Source of the DNA: Aestuariibaculum suncheonense
GTDB taxonomy: Bacteria; Bacteroidota; Bacteroidia; Flavobacteriales; Flavobacteriaceae
Direction of reading: 5' to 3'
Assembly: GCF_014596935.1 (NCBI RefSeq)
Contig: NZ_JACVXC010000003.1
Span: 1-64,000 of the forward strand
Length of the DNA: 64,000 nt
Shown piece after piece: positions 1-8,152 of this stretch. How positions within the stretch are numbered: the first letter of the stretch is position 1; every line of letters begins with the position of its first letter. A model generated the notes under the pieces. It was not told the origin of the DNA and did no database searches. It saw nothing but the letters and a program-made list of their open reading frames with translations. The translations under genes were made by a program, and so were the position numbers.

Positions 1-1
1 C

Positions 2-1201
2 TGTGACGGAGAGATTGATGAAGGTGTTAAGAACACCTATTATGCCGATAATGATGGTGATGGTTATGGTGATGCAGAATCAGGTATGCTGGCCTGTTCG
101 GCACCTGAAGGCTACGTATCAGACAACACCGATTGTGATGATGATAATGTTTTGGTACATACACCGAAATTATACTATGTCGACAGTGATGGTGATGGCT
201 ATGGATCAACAACCGAAGCAATGCTTTGTGAGTCCTCAGCACCTGTTGGCTATTCCGATAACAACACCGATTGCGATGACACGAATATTAATGTCCATCC
301 AGGAGCAATGGAACAAATGGATAATGGTATTGATGATGATTGTAATCCTGGTACACTGGATAGTTCAGCAACTACGGATGATGACGGCGATGGATATTCG
401 GAGAATGATGGAGATTGTGATGATACCAATATAGAAATCCACCCTGGAGCAGAGGAACTTTGCGATGGTTTAGATAATGATTGCGACGGAGAAATCGATG
501 AAGGGTTACTACTTATTAGTTTTTATCCGGATTTAGATGGAGATGGTTACGGGGATAGTGGTGCCACCCCAATACTAGTGTGTTTAGGTCTTCAGCCACA
601 AGGAACTGTAACGAATAATTTAGATTTAAATGATAACAATGGAGATGTTAACCCTGATGCTATCGAAATTTGCGATGGTATTGATAATGATTCTGATGGA
701 TTAGTGGATGAAGGTGTGATGATTACGTATTATGCAGATAATGATGGTGATGGTTATGGTGATGCCGGAAATAGTATTATGGCTTGCTCAGCCCCCAGCG
801 GTTATGTTAGTGACAATACCGACTGCGACGATGCTAAATTTAGTGTAAACCCAGGATCCGAAGAGCAGTTGAATAATGGTGTCGATGATGACTGTAATCC
901 TTTAACAGATGATGGTACTTTAGGGATTATTGATAATTCTTTTATGTTAAAGATTTCAATTTTACCTAATCCGTTTTATAATGAGTTAAATATTTATTTT
1001 TCAGAACAACTAATAAATAAGGTATATAAAGTAACTCTCTACGATTTATTAGGGAAACGTGTTTTAAGTTTAGAGAACCAGAACATAACGGGAATTATAA
1101 AAATTAAACATTTAGAAAGATTTCAGCAAGGTATTTATATGATTAAAATTTCAGATAAAGACACCGAAGCATATATAATTAAGAGAGTAGTTAAATTTTA
1201 G
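2..1201 (+). CDS. MopE-like metal-binding repeat protein with T9SS sorting domain (5' end outside window)
   Basis: The reading frame is open from base 2, so the true start lies upstream of the window. The visible 399 residues hold about five acidic repeats built on DGDGYG, NTDCDD and GxDNDCDG, the pattern of the putative metal-binding motif found in MopE-like secreted proteins; calcium or metal binding is expected from family knowledge. After a short linker, the last ~75 residues form a type A T9SS sorting domain (ILPNPF, LYDLLGKRV, GIYMIKI, ending in VVKF). The protein is therefore likely exported by the type IX system to the cell surface or medium. The fourth repeat is degenerate: NLDLND replaces NTDCDD and DNDSDG replaces DNDCDG, so two cysteines are lost. 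The natural ligand is unknown. Confidence 0.85.
   Translation, partial: CDGEIDEGVKNTYYADNDGDGYGDAESGMLACSAPEGYVSDNTDCDDDNVLVHTPKLYYVDSDGDGYGSTTEAMLCESSAPVGYSDNNTDCDDTNINVHPGAMEQMDNGIDDDCNPGTLDSSATTDDDGDGYSENDGDCDDTNIEIHPGAEELCDGLDNDCDGEIDEGLLLISFYPDLDGDGYGDSGATPILVCLGLQPQGTVTNNLDLNDNNGDVNPDAIEICDGIDNDSDGLVDEGVMITYYADNDGDGYGDAGNSIMACSAPSGYVSDNTDCDDAKFSVNPGSEEQLNNGVDDDCNPLTDDGTLGIIDNSFMLKISILPNPFYNELNIYFSEQLINKVYKVTLYDLLGKRVLSLENQNITGIIKIKHLERFQQGIYMIKISDKDTEAYIIKRVVKF
38..900 (+). repeat. Tandem DNA repeats encoding the DGDGYG modules
   Basis: The 5' gene carries diverged direct repeats of about 105-210 bp. Bases 38-76 and 728-766 are nearly identical (one mismatch in the first 38 bases), much closer than the intervening units. 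This suggests recent duplication or conversion between the first and fifth visible modules. Confidence 0.7.
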
Positions 1202-1205
1202 ATAC

Positions 1206-1252
1206 AAAAAAGACCTTTAAAAGTAAAAACAATTCTTTTTAAAGGTCTTTTT
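1206..1252. terminator. Bidirectional terminator between the two T9SS substrate genes
   Basis: The arms AAAAAGACCTTTAAAA (1206-1221) and TTTTAAAGGTCTTTTT (1237-1252) form a long perfect stem with A and T tracts on both sides. It lies between convergent stop codons, so it can end both transcripts. Confidence 0.85.
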
Positions 1253-1270
1253 GCTTTATTAGATCCATAG

Positions 1271-2494
1271 TTATTTAATTACTATTTTTTTTATTGATTC
1301 GTATGACCCATGATTTACTTTAAGGTAATACATTCCTGCTTTTAATGCAGAAACATCGAGTTGTGTACGGTTGTTTTCGATGATTTTAGTGGATTGAAGA
1401 ATTAATTTGCCTTGTATATCATAAATATGAGTACCGACAGACTTAATTGAAGGCTGATTAAATTTCAAATAAACGATATCCTTAGTAGGGTTAGGGTATA
1501 GGGTAAAGTTGTTTTCCTGAATATAATCCTCAACACCTAAGGCTTCCGTTACTATAGCACAAATATTGAAAGTTCCAACAAGAGGATCTACAGGAGGATA
1601 AACCCGAATATAAAGGGTTTCATCTTTTCTGTTATCTAGGGTGATTTTTGAGTATAAACTATTTCCTCCATCATCATCACATGCAATATTCGTAAGGGCA
1701 TTACAAGTTCCGGAATATACAGCTAGAGCTGTGTCAGTAAAAAGAGATCCCGAATCTTCAGAAGTTTCTATAATAACATTATAAAATTTATCAGATGGTA
1801 TGTCTATTTTGTACCACACATCGTTTCCTTCAATTGAGGCGCATCCAGCATCACCAATCGCTTCTGAGGATATACTAGCTTGGAAATTAGTGCCTAACGT
1901 TTGACTACAGTTTGTGTTTAGAGGTAATGCTTCAATTACGTCTGCACATTCATCATTCTCAGCTACTAGTGGTGCATCAATTTTATATAGGCAAATATTA
2001 AAATTTCCAATTTCGTCTGTATCATTTTCCCAAACTCTAAAATAAATGGTGCTTCCGGCCGGTTGGACAACATCTATTTGCGAATGACTTTCGTTATTGG
2101 TGTCTGTAGCAGGATTACCATCGTTATCACAACCTATTGATTCTAAGTTATTGCAGGGGTCATTTGTGTCTGCCACTTTAAAAACTTCTATAGCTGTATC
2201 AATTACATTTGACCCGGAAACAAAAGATGTTTTAATTCTTACGGCACCATCCACAGGCATTTGGAATTTAAACCATCTATCTTCTAGATTATTTCTAAAA
2301 TTGCAACTTGGGTCGGTAAATATATTTTCATCAGTTTCGGTGTCGTCGAAAGCAAACACTTGATCAACACAAGTAATTTCGTTTACAGTTAAGAAATCAT
2401 TGACTCCACATGGAGCATCAGCAGTATTTTGGGCCAATAAATTATAACTTATTAGCAATAAAAATGAACATAAGAAGAAAGTAGTTTTTTTCAT
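1271..2494 (-). CDS. Secreted protein with two beta-sandwich (PPC-like) modules and T9SS sorting domain
   Basis: 407 residues. A clear signal peptide (about residues 1-21, ending in LLAQ) is followed by two related modules of ~140 residues. Each has a W[FY]K[FI]xxP strand, a DTA[IL] motif, a CDNDG or CDDDGG acidic turn, and a closing strand ending in GxFNIC. They resemble pre-peptidase C-terminal or subtilase-associated sandwich domains. Residues ~328-407 are a T9SS type A sorting domain (FTLYPNPTKD, GMYYLKV, KKIVIK). No catalytic domain is visible, so an adhesive or binding role at the cell surface is inferred. It converges with the MopE-like gene and shares its terminator. Confidence 0.8.
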   Translation of the reverse strand: MKKTTFFLCSFLLLISYNLLAQNTADAPCGVNDFLTVNEITCVDQVFAFDDTETDENIFTDPSCNFRNNLEDRWFKFQMPVDGAVRIKTSFVSGSNVIDTAIEVFKVADTNDPCNNLESIGCDNDGNPATDTNNESHSQIDVVQPAGSTIYFRVWENDTDEIGNFNICLYKIDAPLVAENDECADVIEALPLNTNCSQTLGTNFQASISSEAIGDAGCASIEGNDVWYKIDIPSDKFYNVIIETSEDSGSLFTDTALAVYSGTCNALTNIACDDDGGNSLYSKITLDNRKDETLYIRVYPPVDPLVGTFNICAIVTEALGVEDYIQENNFTLYPNPTKDIVYLKFNQPSIKSVGTHIYDIQGKLILQSTKIIENNRTQLDVSALKAGMYYLKVNHGSYESIKKIVIK

Positions 2495-2704
2495 AAATAA
2501 AGAAATTTTGGCTTTATTAAATTTATGAAAAAAAAAGTGAGTTATTTATTAATATTAGTCTAACTGTTTAATTTATAGATTATCAGAAGATAAATATTGT
2601 TGAGATTATTATTGGTTATCTAATTTTGCAGTAGCGCTAATATTAAAAGTGTGGTTTATCGAGATTTAGTTTTTTACTAAGGATATATTTATAAAGTACT
2701 TTTG

Positions 2705-3898
2705 TTAAGCAATCTTTTCAAGTAATAAACCTGTTGCGGTTAGTCCTGGGCCAAATGCGATTGCAATAACTTTTGTGTGAACTTTAATTTCTGGATCGTT
2801 TATAATTTTTTGAAATATATGAGGTACCGTAGCAGAAGACATGTTTCCTTTATGTTTTAATACATCATAAGACCAATAGGCTCTACTACTATCAATATTC
2901 AATTCATTCACTACATAATCAATAATTTTGGGGCCTCCAGGATGGATGGCATAATAAATGGAGTCCTTTTCCAATTCAAAATCAAATCCTATTTTATCAC
3001 ACATGTTTACGATGAAATTTTTAATATTTTTTCTTATGAAAACCGGTACTCGTTTAGATAAGGTCATTAAAAAACTATATTCTCCTAAATCCCAGGTCAT
3101 ATCCTCTAAAGTGTCTGGTATAATTACTTCATGAGAAGCTAGAATTTTCAATCCTGCTTTATTGCTTTTTAAGCCTTCCATATAAAATTTATTTTCGTCG
3201 TATAAAGAGTAGCCAATAAAGCCATCAGAAAATAAAGAGCAAATCATAGTATTCGCTGCTGAAAATTCTGTTAAATTTAAATGAACCGATAATAATTCTG
3301 TATGAATAATATCTACTCTGCCTTTAGTTTCACTCAAAGACAATAATCCTGAACCTGTTCTTATTGCAGGAAAAGCTCCGTAACATCCCATGTGATAAGA
3401 GTGGGTGACCTTTACATCGCTCCAATTTCGGTTTATTACAGCTTCTTGAGCTAAGCTGGGAGATGAATATCCTGAACATGTTACATGAATAATGTTTTCA
3501 GGCTTACTGGATGTGTACTCATAGAATTTATCAAAAACGTAGCCAAGTTTTTTTTTGAACCAATCCATACGCATCTCAATTTTTGGGCCATAATGGCTAT
3601 CTGATAAAAACTCAAAACCTACTGGGAAAATGTATTTGGAGGGGTCTGTGTCTGCCATTTCGTTCACTATAAAATGCTCTATTTCGTCAAAAAGTAATAC
3701 CTGACGCTTTTCTATATTGGCAGAAGAAACAGCGTATCTGTCGACATGATCAGAGACGTCTTTAAAAGTTATTGTTTTATTTGCTTTTGTATTTTGAAAA
3801 AAGTGATATAAAAACTTTGTATACTGATTTATAAAATTTTGATTGATTAATTTCCCAACCAAAATTGGATGAAAATTAGAGAGGATAATAGCATTCAT
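2705..3898 (-). CDS. Type III polyketide synthase (chalcone synthase-like)
   Basis: 397 residues, the normal length for the thiolase-fold type III PKS family. The catalytic triad is intact: Cys172 in HMGCYGAFPA, His319 in AIHPGGPK and Asn352 in KGNMSSATV. The family loop AFGPGLTATG lies near the C-terminus. Such homodimers extend an acyl-CoA starter with malonyl-CoA without an acyl carrier protein and give resorcinols or pyrones; the product here cannot be read from sequence. No tailoring methyltransferase, oxidoreductase or export gene is adjacent, so it appears to be a single-gene unit. The upstream gap has a weak -7-like element (TAACTTTA on the minus strand, 3931-3924). Confidence 0.9.
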   Translation of the reverse strand: MNAIILSNFHPILVGKLINQNFINQYTKFLYHFFQNTKANKTITFKDVSDHVDRYAVSSANIEKRQVLLFDEIEHFIVNEMADTDPSKYIFPVGFEFLSDSHYGPKIEMRMDWFKKKLGYVFDKFYEYTSSKPENIIHVTCSGYSSPSLAQEAVINRNWSDVKVTHSYHMGCYGAFPAIRTGSGLLSLSETKGRVDIIHTELLSVHLNLTEFSAANTMICSLFSDGFIGYSLYDENKFYMEGLKSNKAGLKILASHEVIIPDTLEDMTWDLGEYSFLMTLSKRVPVFIRKNIKNFIVNMCDKIGFDFELEKDSIYYAIHPGGPKIIDYVVNELNIDSSRAYWSYDVLKHKGNMSSATVPHIFQKIINDPEIKVHTKVIAIAFGPGLTATGLLLEKIA

Positions 3899-4046
3899 TA
3901 CAACGAGAGTTTACTTGGTATCCTAAAGTTACGAATTTTAGTTGTAATAACTCGGTTTTATGTAAACAACATCTTGTTTTTGTGTGCGTTAGGTTTTGTG
4001 TAGTAAAATAGAAACGCTTGTGTTTTAGTAGTGAGGAATTGAAATT

Positions 4047-4901
4047 TTATAATTTAAACGTTAACTTTTCATAATCTGCAATTTCAGGAATAATATTCAA
4101 GGCATGAAGTTCCTTTTGAGTATTCATTATTGTATCCTTGTCAATTAAACTTTGTGACCATTCGGTAATGCTCAGCCACTCTTGTACATCGCTTAATTCC
4201 TGTTCGTAACGATTGGCAATGGTTTTATCAATATTAGGAATGTTTTTAAACTCAGCAGTTGTAGCGTTTATAATATCTAAGATGATTTTTAAATCTTCCT
4301 TATGCGATGCTATAAAATCTTCACGAACGGCAATAACAAAACAAGGCCAGGGTGTCGGGCAGTTGCCAATATTTCTAAAAACACCTCGGTCCACAATAGG
4401 TTTTGTTGTGAATTTCTCCCACATAAAATAATCCGCAGTGCCATTGGTAAGGCCTTGAATGGCTCCATCTAAATCTTTTATCTCTTCAAAGTTTAAATCG
4501 TTTTCTAAATCCCAGTTATTATTTTCAGCGTTAATATAAGCCATTAAATGCGATCCGGATCCATAGCGACTAATAGCGGCTTTGGTGCCTTTTAAATCTT
4601 CGATGGTTTGGTAAGGGGAGTGCTGAGCCACATGAATACCCCAGTTTAGAGGGGTTTGTACAAAGGTTTGTACAATTTTACTCGGATTGCCTTCAATAAT
4701 ATCTTTAATAATGCCCTCAGTTAGAATAATGGCAATATCGATGTCTTTAGCTCTTAAAGCTTTACACATGGCACCCGTACCTCCGGGATAATCGTGCCAA
4801 CGCAGATTAATGCCCTGATCTTTGTATTCACCATGTTTCAGGGTTAAATACCAGGCTAAATTAAAATGTTCAGGCACACCGCCAATGGTTACTTGCTTCA
4901 T
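4047..4901 (-). CDS. Substrate-binding-protein-like protein without signal peptide
   Basis: 284 residues with the periplasmic-binding-protein type 2 (NMT1/THI5-like) pattern: an N-terminal IGGVPEHFNLAWYLTLKHG strand-helix unit, a GGTGAMCKAL loop, 'DLKGTKAAISRYGSGSHLMA', and a hinge near residue 190. Unlike transport binding proteins it has no signal peptide or lipobox, and no permease or ATPase gene is nearby, so it probably acts in the cytoplasm. It is the last gene of a five-gene operon and starts 13 bp after a nucleoside phosphorylase gene. That suggests a nucleoside or base-derived ligand, or a biosynthetic role of the THI5/MqnA type, but this is inference only. Confidence 0.7.
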   Translation of the reverse strand: MKQVTIGGVPEHFNLAWYLTLKHGEYKDQGINLRWHDYPGGTGAMCKALRAKDIDIAIILTEGIIKDIIEGNPSKIVQTFVQTPLNWGIHVAQHSPYQTIEDLKGTKAAISRYGSGSHLMAYINAENNNWDLENDLNFEEIKDLDGAIQGLTNGTADYFMWEKFTTKPIVDRGVFRNIGNCPTPWPCFVIAVREDFIASHKEDLKIILDIINATTAEFKNIPNIDKTIANRYEQELSDVQEWLSITEWSQSLIDKDTIMNTQKELHALNIIPEIADYEKLTFKL

Positions 4902-4914
4902 GAGTTCTTTGTGT

Positions 4915-5784
4915 TTAAGCTGAAATTTTATTAAGTGTATAAGTTATAAGATTTTCAATAGTTATGGAAGGGTTTTTACTAAAATCTCCGGTTGCTCGAT
5001 TCGCTATAATAGCATTTAAGGACACAGCATGATGCCCTAAAAGTTTAGATAAGCCATAAATAGCAGAAGTTTCCATTTCAAGATTGGTCACTTTTAAACC
5101 TCCGAAACTAAAACTATCAATTTTACGATTCAAATCGGGATCTTGTAGCGGAAGTCGTAAAACGCGTCCTTGTGGTCCGTAGAATCCGCCGGCAGTTAAA
5201 GTGATGCCTTTGTAAATATGATCTTCCATCAGAAGATCTTCTAATTCTTGACTGTTTTTTACAAGAATAGGTCGCGCTCTATAAATGTTCCATTGAGTAT
5301 GTTTTATAAAAGCATTTTCGTAATCCGGATGGCTAATATGTTCTGTTTGGTAAGCATGAAGCATTCCGTTAATATCAAGTCCGGCAGAACTCAGCACAAA
5401 ACTATCCACAGGAATAGATGCCTGTAAAGCACCAGACGTTCCGATTCGGATGATGTGCAGCGCCGTTAATTCCTTTTTAGGCAAACGTGTGTTCAAATCG
5501 ATGTTGAACAAGGCATCTAACTCATTTAGAACAATATCAATATTATCAGGACCAATACCTGTAGAAATGACAGAAATTCGTTTGCCTTTCAAGCTTCCGG
5601 TATGGGTTTTGAATTCGCGCTTTTGCGATGTGAATTCAATCGAATCAAAGTGTTTCGAAACTTTTTCTACCCGATCCTGATCACCAACTAAAATAATGGT
5701 TTTAGCCACATGTTCAGGTTTTAGGTTCAAGTGGTAGATGCTGCCATCAGGATTTAATATCAGTTCTGAAGCTTTGATACGCAT
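4915..5784 (-). CDS. Nucleoside phosphorylase (uridine phosphorylase family)
   Basis: 289 residues of the PNP_UDP_1 family. Visible family marks are ILVGDQDRVEKVS near the N-terminus (phosphate-binding GDxxR region), STGIGPDNIDIVLNEL, RIGTSGALQ (ribose/phosphate loop), and TNLEMETSAIYGLS near residue 235, the nucleoside-binding EMETS segment. The enzyme would cleave a pyrimidine or purine nucleoside with phosphate. It lies one base downstream of the DUF1835 gene and 13 bp upstream of the substrate-binding protein gene, in the same operon. Base specificity cannot be assigned from sequence alone. Confidence 0.85.
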   Translation of the reverse strand: MRIKASELILNPDGSIYHLNLKPEHVAKTIILVGDQDRVEKVSKHFDSIEFTSQKREFKTHTGSLKGKRISVISTGIGPDNIDIVLNELDALFNIDLNTRLPKKELTALHIIRIGTSGALQASIPVDSFVLSSAGLDINGMLHAYQTEHISHPDYENAFIKHTQWNIYRARPILVKNSQELEDLLMEDHIYKGITLTAGGFYGPQGRVLRLPLQDPDLNRKIDSFSFGGLKVTNLEMETSAIYGLSKLLGHHAVSLNAIIANRATGDFSKNPSITIENLITYTLNKISA

Positions 5785-5785
5785 A

Positions 5786-6715
5786 CTAAACGTTTTTTAT
5801 AAGTCGGTTTATAGTGCTGTTAAATTGGAAATCACATTTTTTTACGCCGCCAAATACCATTCTATTGTCTAATTCTGATAAATAGCGGTGTGTGCCCAGA
5901 AGGACTTCGTGACCTTTACGATTCAGAATTAAACCATCTTCAGATTCATCAATATAAACTTTCAGATTTTGAATAATTCTCATGAGTTGTAAATCGCTGT
6001 ACCCATAAAAGCCTTGAAAATGTAAAGCGTAGCCTAAAAGGTGATTTATGGAATTCACATTTACATCTCTTACAATCTGTAGAATATTACGCTCCAGATT
6101 ATTTAAGCCGTCTTTGGTTGCCGGAAAACGTTCTAAATGCGCTTTTAAACAGCTGCTCAAATATTCGAAGGATGAATTTTTTAAAATATAAGGCTTTAAC
6201 AAGTTGTGGTCTTTACCACAATAAATACTCCAGATGTTTCGGGCTAGGTCGATATCATCATGGTTAAGCTTAATCTTGTCGTTGTAGTGTTTTAGCAGTT
6301 GGCCTGTGGTTAACTCGCTCAAACCTTTCATGTTTTTGCTGCGTCTTACACGACCGCTACAAACCAGATATAGAGGAAGTTTTATTTTTTTTTGCTGAAT
6401 TAAACTGATGACAGCCACCATATTGATGTGACAAAACAAATCGTATTCAAACCAAAGGATAATTTCTGTAAAATCCTTAGTATGGTTCAAAATATCTAAA
6501 GCCGATTTTATTTTGTCTGTTTCTAAGTCAATATGATAAAATTCATCAAAAAACTCTTTTCTAAGCTCGTAAAACGCTTCAGAATAGACTTGTTCAATGG
6601 TTGGCCCTTCGCATAACATTTCCTGCCAGGTCAGTTTCTGGCCTTCTATATTTAGCTCATTTAAACGATTGGTTAAAACGGTTCCGTTGGTAATATGTAG
6701 CGAAGTCGCACTCAT
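5786..6715 (-). CDS. DUF1835 domain protein
   Basis: 309 residues. The N-terminal ~120 residues match the DUF1835 pattern: LHITNGTVLTNRL, WQEMLCEGP, and a central EIILWFEYDLFCHINM stretch. The C-terminal part is helical and has no motif I recognise. No signal peptide or membrane segment is seen, so it is cytoplasmic. The biochemical function is unknown. It is the third gene of the operon, 3 bp after the SUI1-like gene and one base before the phosphorylase gene, so translation is probably coupled. Confidence 0.75.
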   Translation of the reverse strand: MSATSLHITNGTVLTNRLNELNIEGQKLTWQEMLCEGPTIEQVYSEAFYELRKEFFDEFYHIDLETDKIKSALDILNHTKDFTEIILWFEYDLFCHINMVAVISLIQQKKIKLPLYLVCSGRVRRSKNMKGLSELTTGQLLKHYNDKIKLNHDDIDLARNIWSIYCGKDHNLLKPYILKNSSFEYLSSCLKAHLERFPATKDGLNNLERNILQIVRDVNVNSINHLLGYALHFQGFYGYSDLQLMRIIQNLKVYIDESEDGLILNRKGHEVLLGTHRYLSELDNRMVFGGVKKCDFQFNSTINRLIKNV

Positions 6716-6718
6716 GCT

Positions 6719-7048
6719 TTACCCGCCAACGCGTTTCACAAGAAAGCCTTTGTCTTTTAGAATTTGCATGATTTTATCGCGATAGTCTCCCTGAATAATG
6801 ATTCTATCATCTTTAAAACTACCTCCAACACTCAAGGCCGTTTTTATGTCTTTAGCCAATATTTTGAAATCACTTGTAGCCCCGGTATACCCTTCAATAA
6901 TGGTTATAGGTTTACCTTTGCGTTTTTCGTATTTACAAATTAAAGGATCGTCTTGCATCCATATAGCTGTGCCTTCACTGGTTTCTTGCGTAGGTTCTTC
7001 TGAAACGTGATCTGGAAACAGATTTTTCAACTGGTCTTGTAAATCCAT
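6719..7048 (-). CDS. SUI1/YciH-like translation initiation factor
   Basis: 109 residues with a SUI1 (eIF1-like) domain from about residue 38 to the end: KRKGKPITIIEGYTG, ILAKDIKTALSVGGSFKDD, IIIQGDYRDKIMQILKDKGF. Bacterial members (YciH type) are ribosome-associated and can influence start-codon fidelity; most cells use IF3 for this. The N-terminal ~35 residues are acidic and poorly conserved. It lies 6 bp after the dioxygenase gene and 3 bp before the DUF1835 gene in the five-gene operon. The link between a translation factor and nucleoside enzymes is unexplained. Confidence 0.85.
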   Translation of the reverse strand: MDLQDQLKNLFPDHVSEEPTQETSEGTAIWMQDDPLICKYEKRKGKPITIIEGYTGATSDFKILAKDIKTALSVGGSFKDDRIIIQGDYRDKIMQILKDKGFLVKRVGG

Positions 7049-7054
7049 TCAATA

Positions 7055-8005
7055 TTATTTTTTAATAAGTCCTAATTCTATTAAACGTTCTGTTAAAAAT
7101 TCGCCTGCAGTAATATCTTCAAAGGCTTTGGGGTTGTTGTCATCGACGCAGCTTTCTAAAACATCCAGTTTCATACTACTGATAGGATGCATAAAAAATG
7201 GTATGGAGTAACGCGAAGTTCCCCAAAGTTCTTTTGGTGGATTTACAACGCGGTGTATGGTTGATTTAAGTTTGTTATTCGTGTGTCTAGAGAGCATGTC
7301 TCCAACATTAATCATCAATTCATCAGGTTCGGCAATAGCGTCAATCCATTCGCCCTTATGGTTTTGTACTTGTAATCCACGGCCCTGAGCCCCCATTAAC
7401 AAGGTGATTAAATTGATGTCCCCATGTGCCGCAGCACGAACAGCTTCTTTAGGCTCTTCTGTAATTGGTGGATAATGAATCGGACGTAAAATAGAGTTCC
7501 CGTTATGAATATAGGCATCAAAGTAAGTCTCTTCCAATCCTAGGTGTAATGCCAACGCTCGCAATACATACTTGGCTGTTTTTTCAAGCATTTGGTAGGC
7601 TTCTTTACCAACTTTATTAAAATCCGGTAATTCCTCAACAATCACGTTGTCTGGATATTCAGCTTTTAATTGGTCATCATCTTCCACATATTGTCCAAAA
7701 TGCCAGAATTCCTTTAAATCACCTTCTTTTTTTCCTTTAGCGCTTTCTTTTCCAAAAGAGACGTAGCCTCGCTGACCACCAATGCCCGGAATTTCGTATT
7801 TCTGTTTGGTTTCGAGAGGTAAATTAAAAAAGTTTTTAACTTCCTGATATAAATTTTCAACCAACCTATCATCAAGAAAATGACCTTTTAAAGCAACGAA
7901 ACCAATCTCTTCGTAGGCTTTACCTATGGCATCTACAAATTGTTGTTTTTTGGAAGGATCACCAGAGGTAAAATCGGCTAAATCTACACTTGGGATAATA
8001 TTCAT
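7055..8005 (-). CDS. Isopenicillin N synthase-like 2-oxoglutarate/Fe(II) dioxygenase
   Basis: 316 residues of the non-haem iron dioxygenase family. The iron facial triad is visible: His194 and Asp196 in AAAHGDINLI, and His251 in STIHRVVNP. Arg265 and Ser267 in SRYSIPFF fit the 2-oxoglutarate carboxylate clamp. The N-terminal DIOX_N part (residues 3-110) has EEIGFVALKGH and GQRGYVSFGKE. The substrate is unknown. It is the first gene of the five-gene operon. Its -7 element lies at 8042-8035, about 30 bp upstream of the start, and a perfect palindrome lies just beyond it. Confidence 0.88.
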   Translation of the reverse strand: MNIIPSVDLADFTSGDPSKKQQFVDAIGKAYEEIGFVALKGHFLDDRLVENLYQEVKNFFNLPLETKQKYEIPGIGGQRGYVSFGKESAKGKKEGDLKEFWHFGQYVEDDDQLKAEYPDNVIVEELPDFNKVGKEAYQMLEKTAKYVLRALALHLGLEETYFDAYIHNGNSILRPIHYPPITEEPKEAVRAAAHGDINLITLLMGAQGRGLQVQNHKGEWIDAIAEPDELMINVGDMLSRHTNNKLKSTIHRVVNPPKELWGTSRYSIPFFMHPISSMKLDVLESCVDDNNPKAFEDITAGEFLTERLIELGLIKK

Positions 8006-8034
8006 GTGGGATAATGTTTATATATGACTTCATA

Positions 8035-8042
8035 CAAATGTA
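8035..8042 (-). promoter_or_regulatory. -7 element of the dioxygenase operon
   Basis: The minus strand reads TACATTTG, a full match to the Bacteroidota -7 consensus TAnnTTTG, 30 bp upstream of the dioxygenase start. No clear -33 TTG is placed 17-23 bp upstream. Confidence 0.5.
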
Positions 8043-8044
8043 CA

Positions 8045-8062
8045 AAAACATTGTAATGTTTT
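8045..8062. promoter_or_regulatory. 18-bp perfect palindrome between divergent promoters
   Basis: The arms AAAACATT (8045-8052) and AATGTTTT (8055-8062) are perfect inverted repeats around a 2-bp centre. The site begins 3 bp from the -7 element of the minus-strand operon and ends 12 bp before the -33 element of the E1 gene. It is well placed to be an operator for both. The binding protein is unknown. Confidence 0.5.
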
Positions 8063-8073
8063 GGCTATCAACT

Positions 8074-8108
8074 TTTGTTTATCATCCACATATTTTATGC
8101 TATATTTG
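8074..8108 (+). promoter_or_regulatory. Promoter of the E1 2-oxoacid dehydrogenase gene
   Basis: TTTG at 8074-8077, a 23-bp spacer, and TATATTTG at 8101-8108 match the Bacteroidota -33/-7 consensus. Transcription would start near 8114, so the start codon must be the ATG at 8153. The in-frame TTG at 8075 lies inside the -33 element. Confidence 0.65.
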
Positions 8109-8152
8109 ATTATAATCAATCAACTAAACTTCGCCATTTTATACCTCATTTT

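Noticed and set aside
3-434. Overlapping 143-residue frame rich in Met and Val in the first gene
   Set aside because: It is a shifted reading of the GATGGTGATGG repeats of the MopE-like gene, with no plausible protein composition.
38-900. CRISPR-like array
   Set aside because: The repeats are coding, unequal in length and in one continuous frame.
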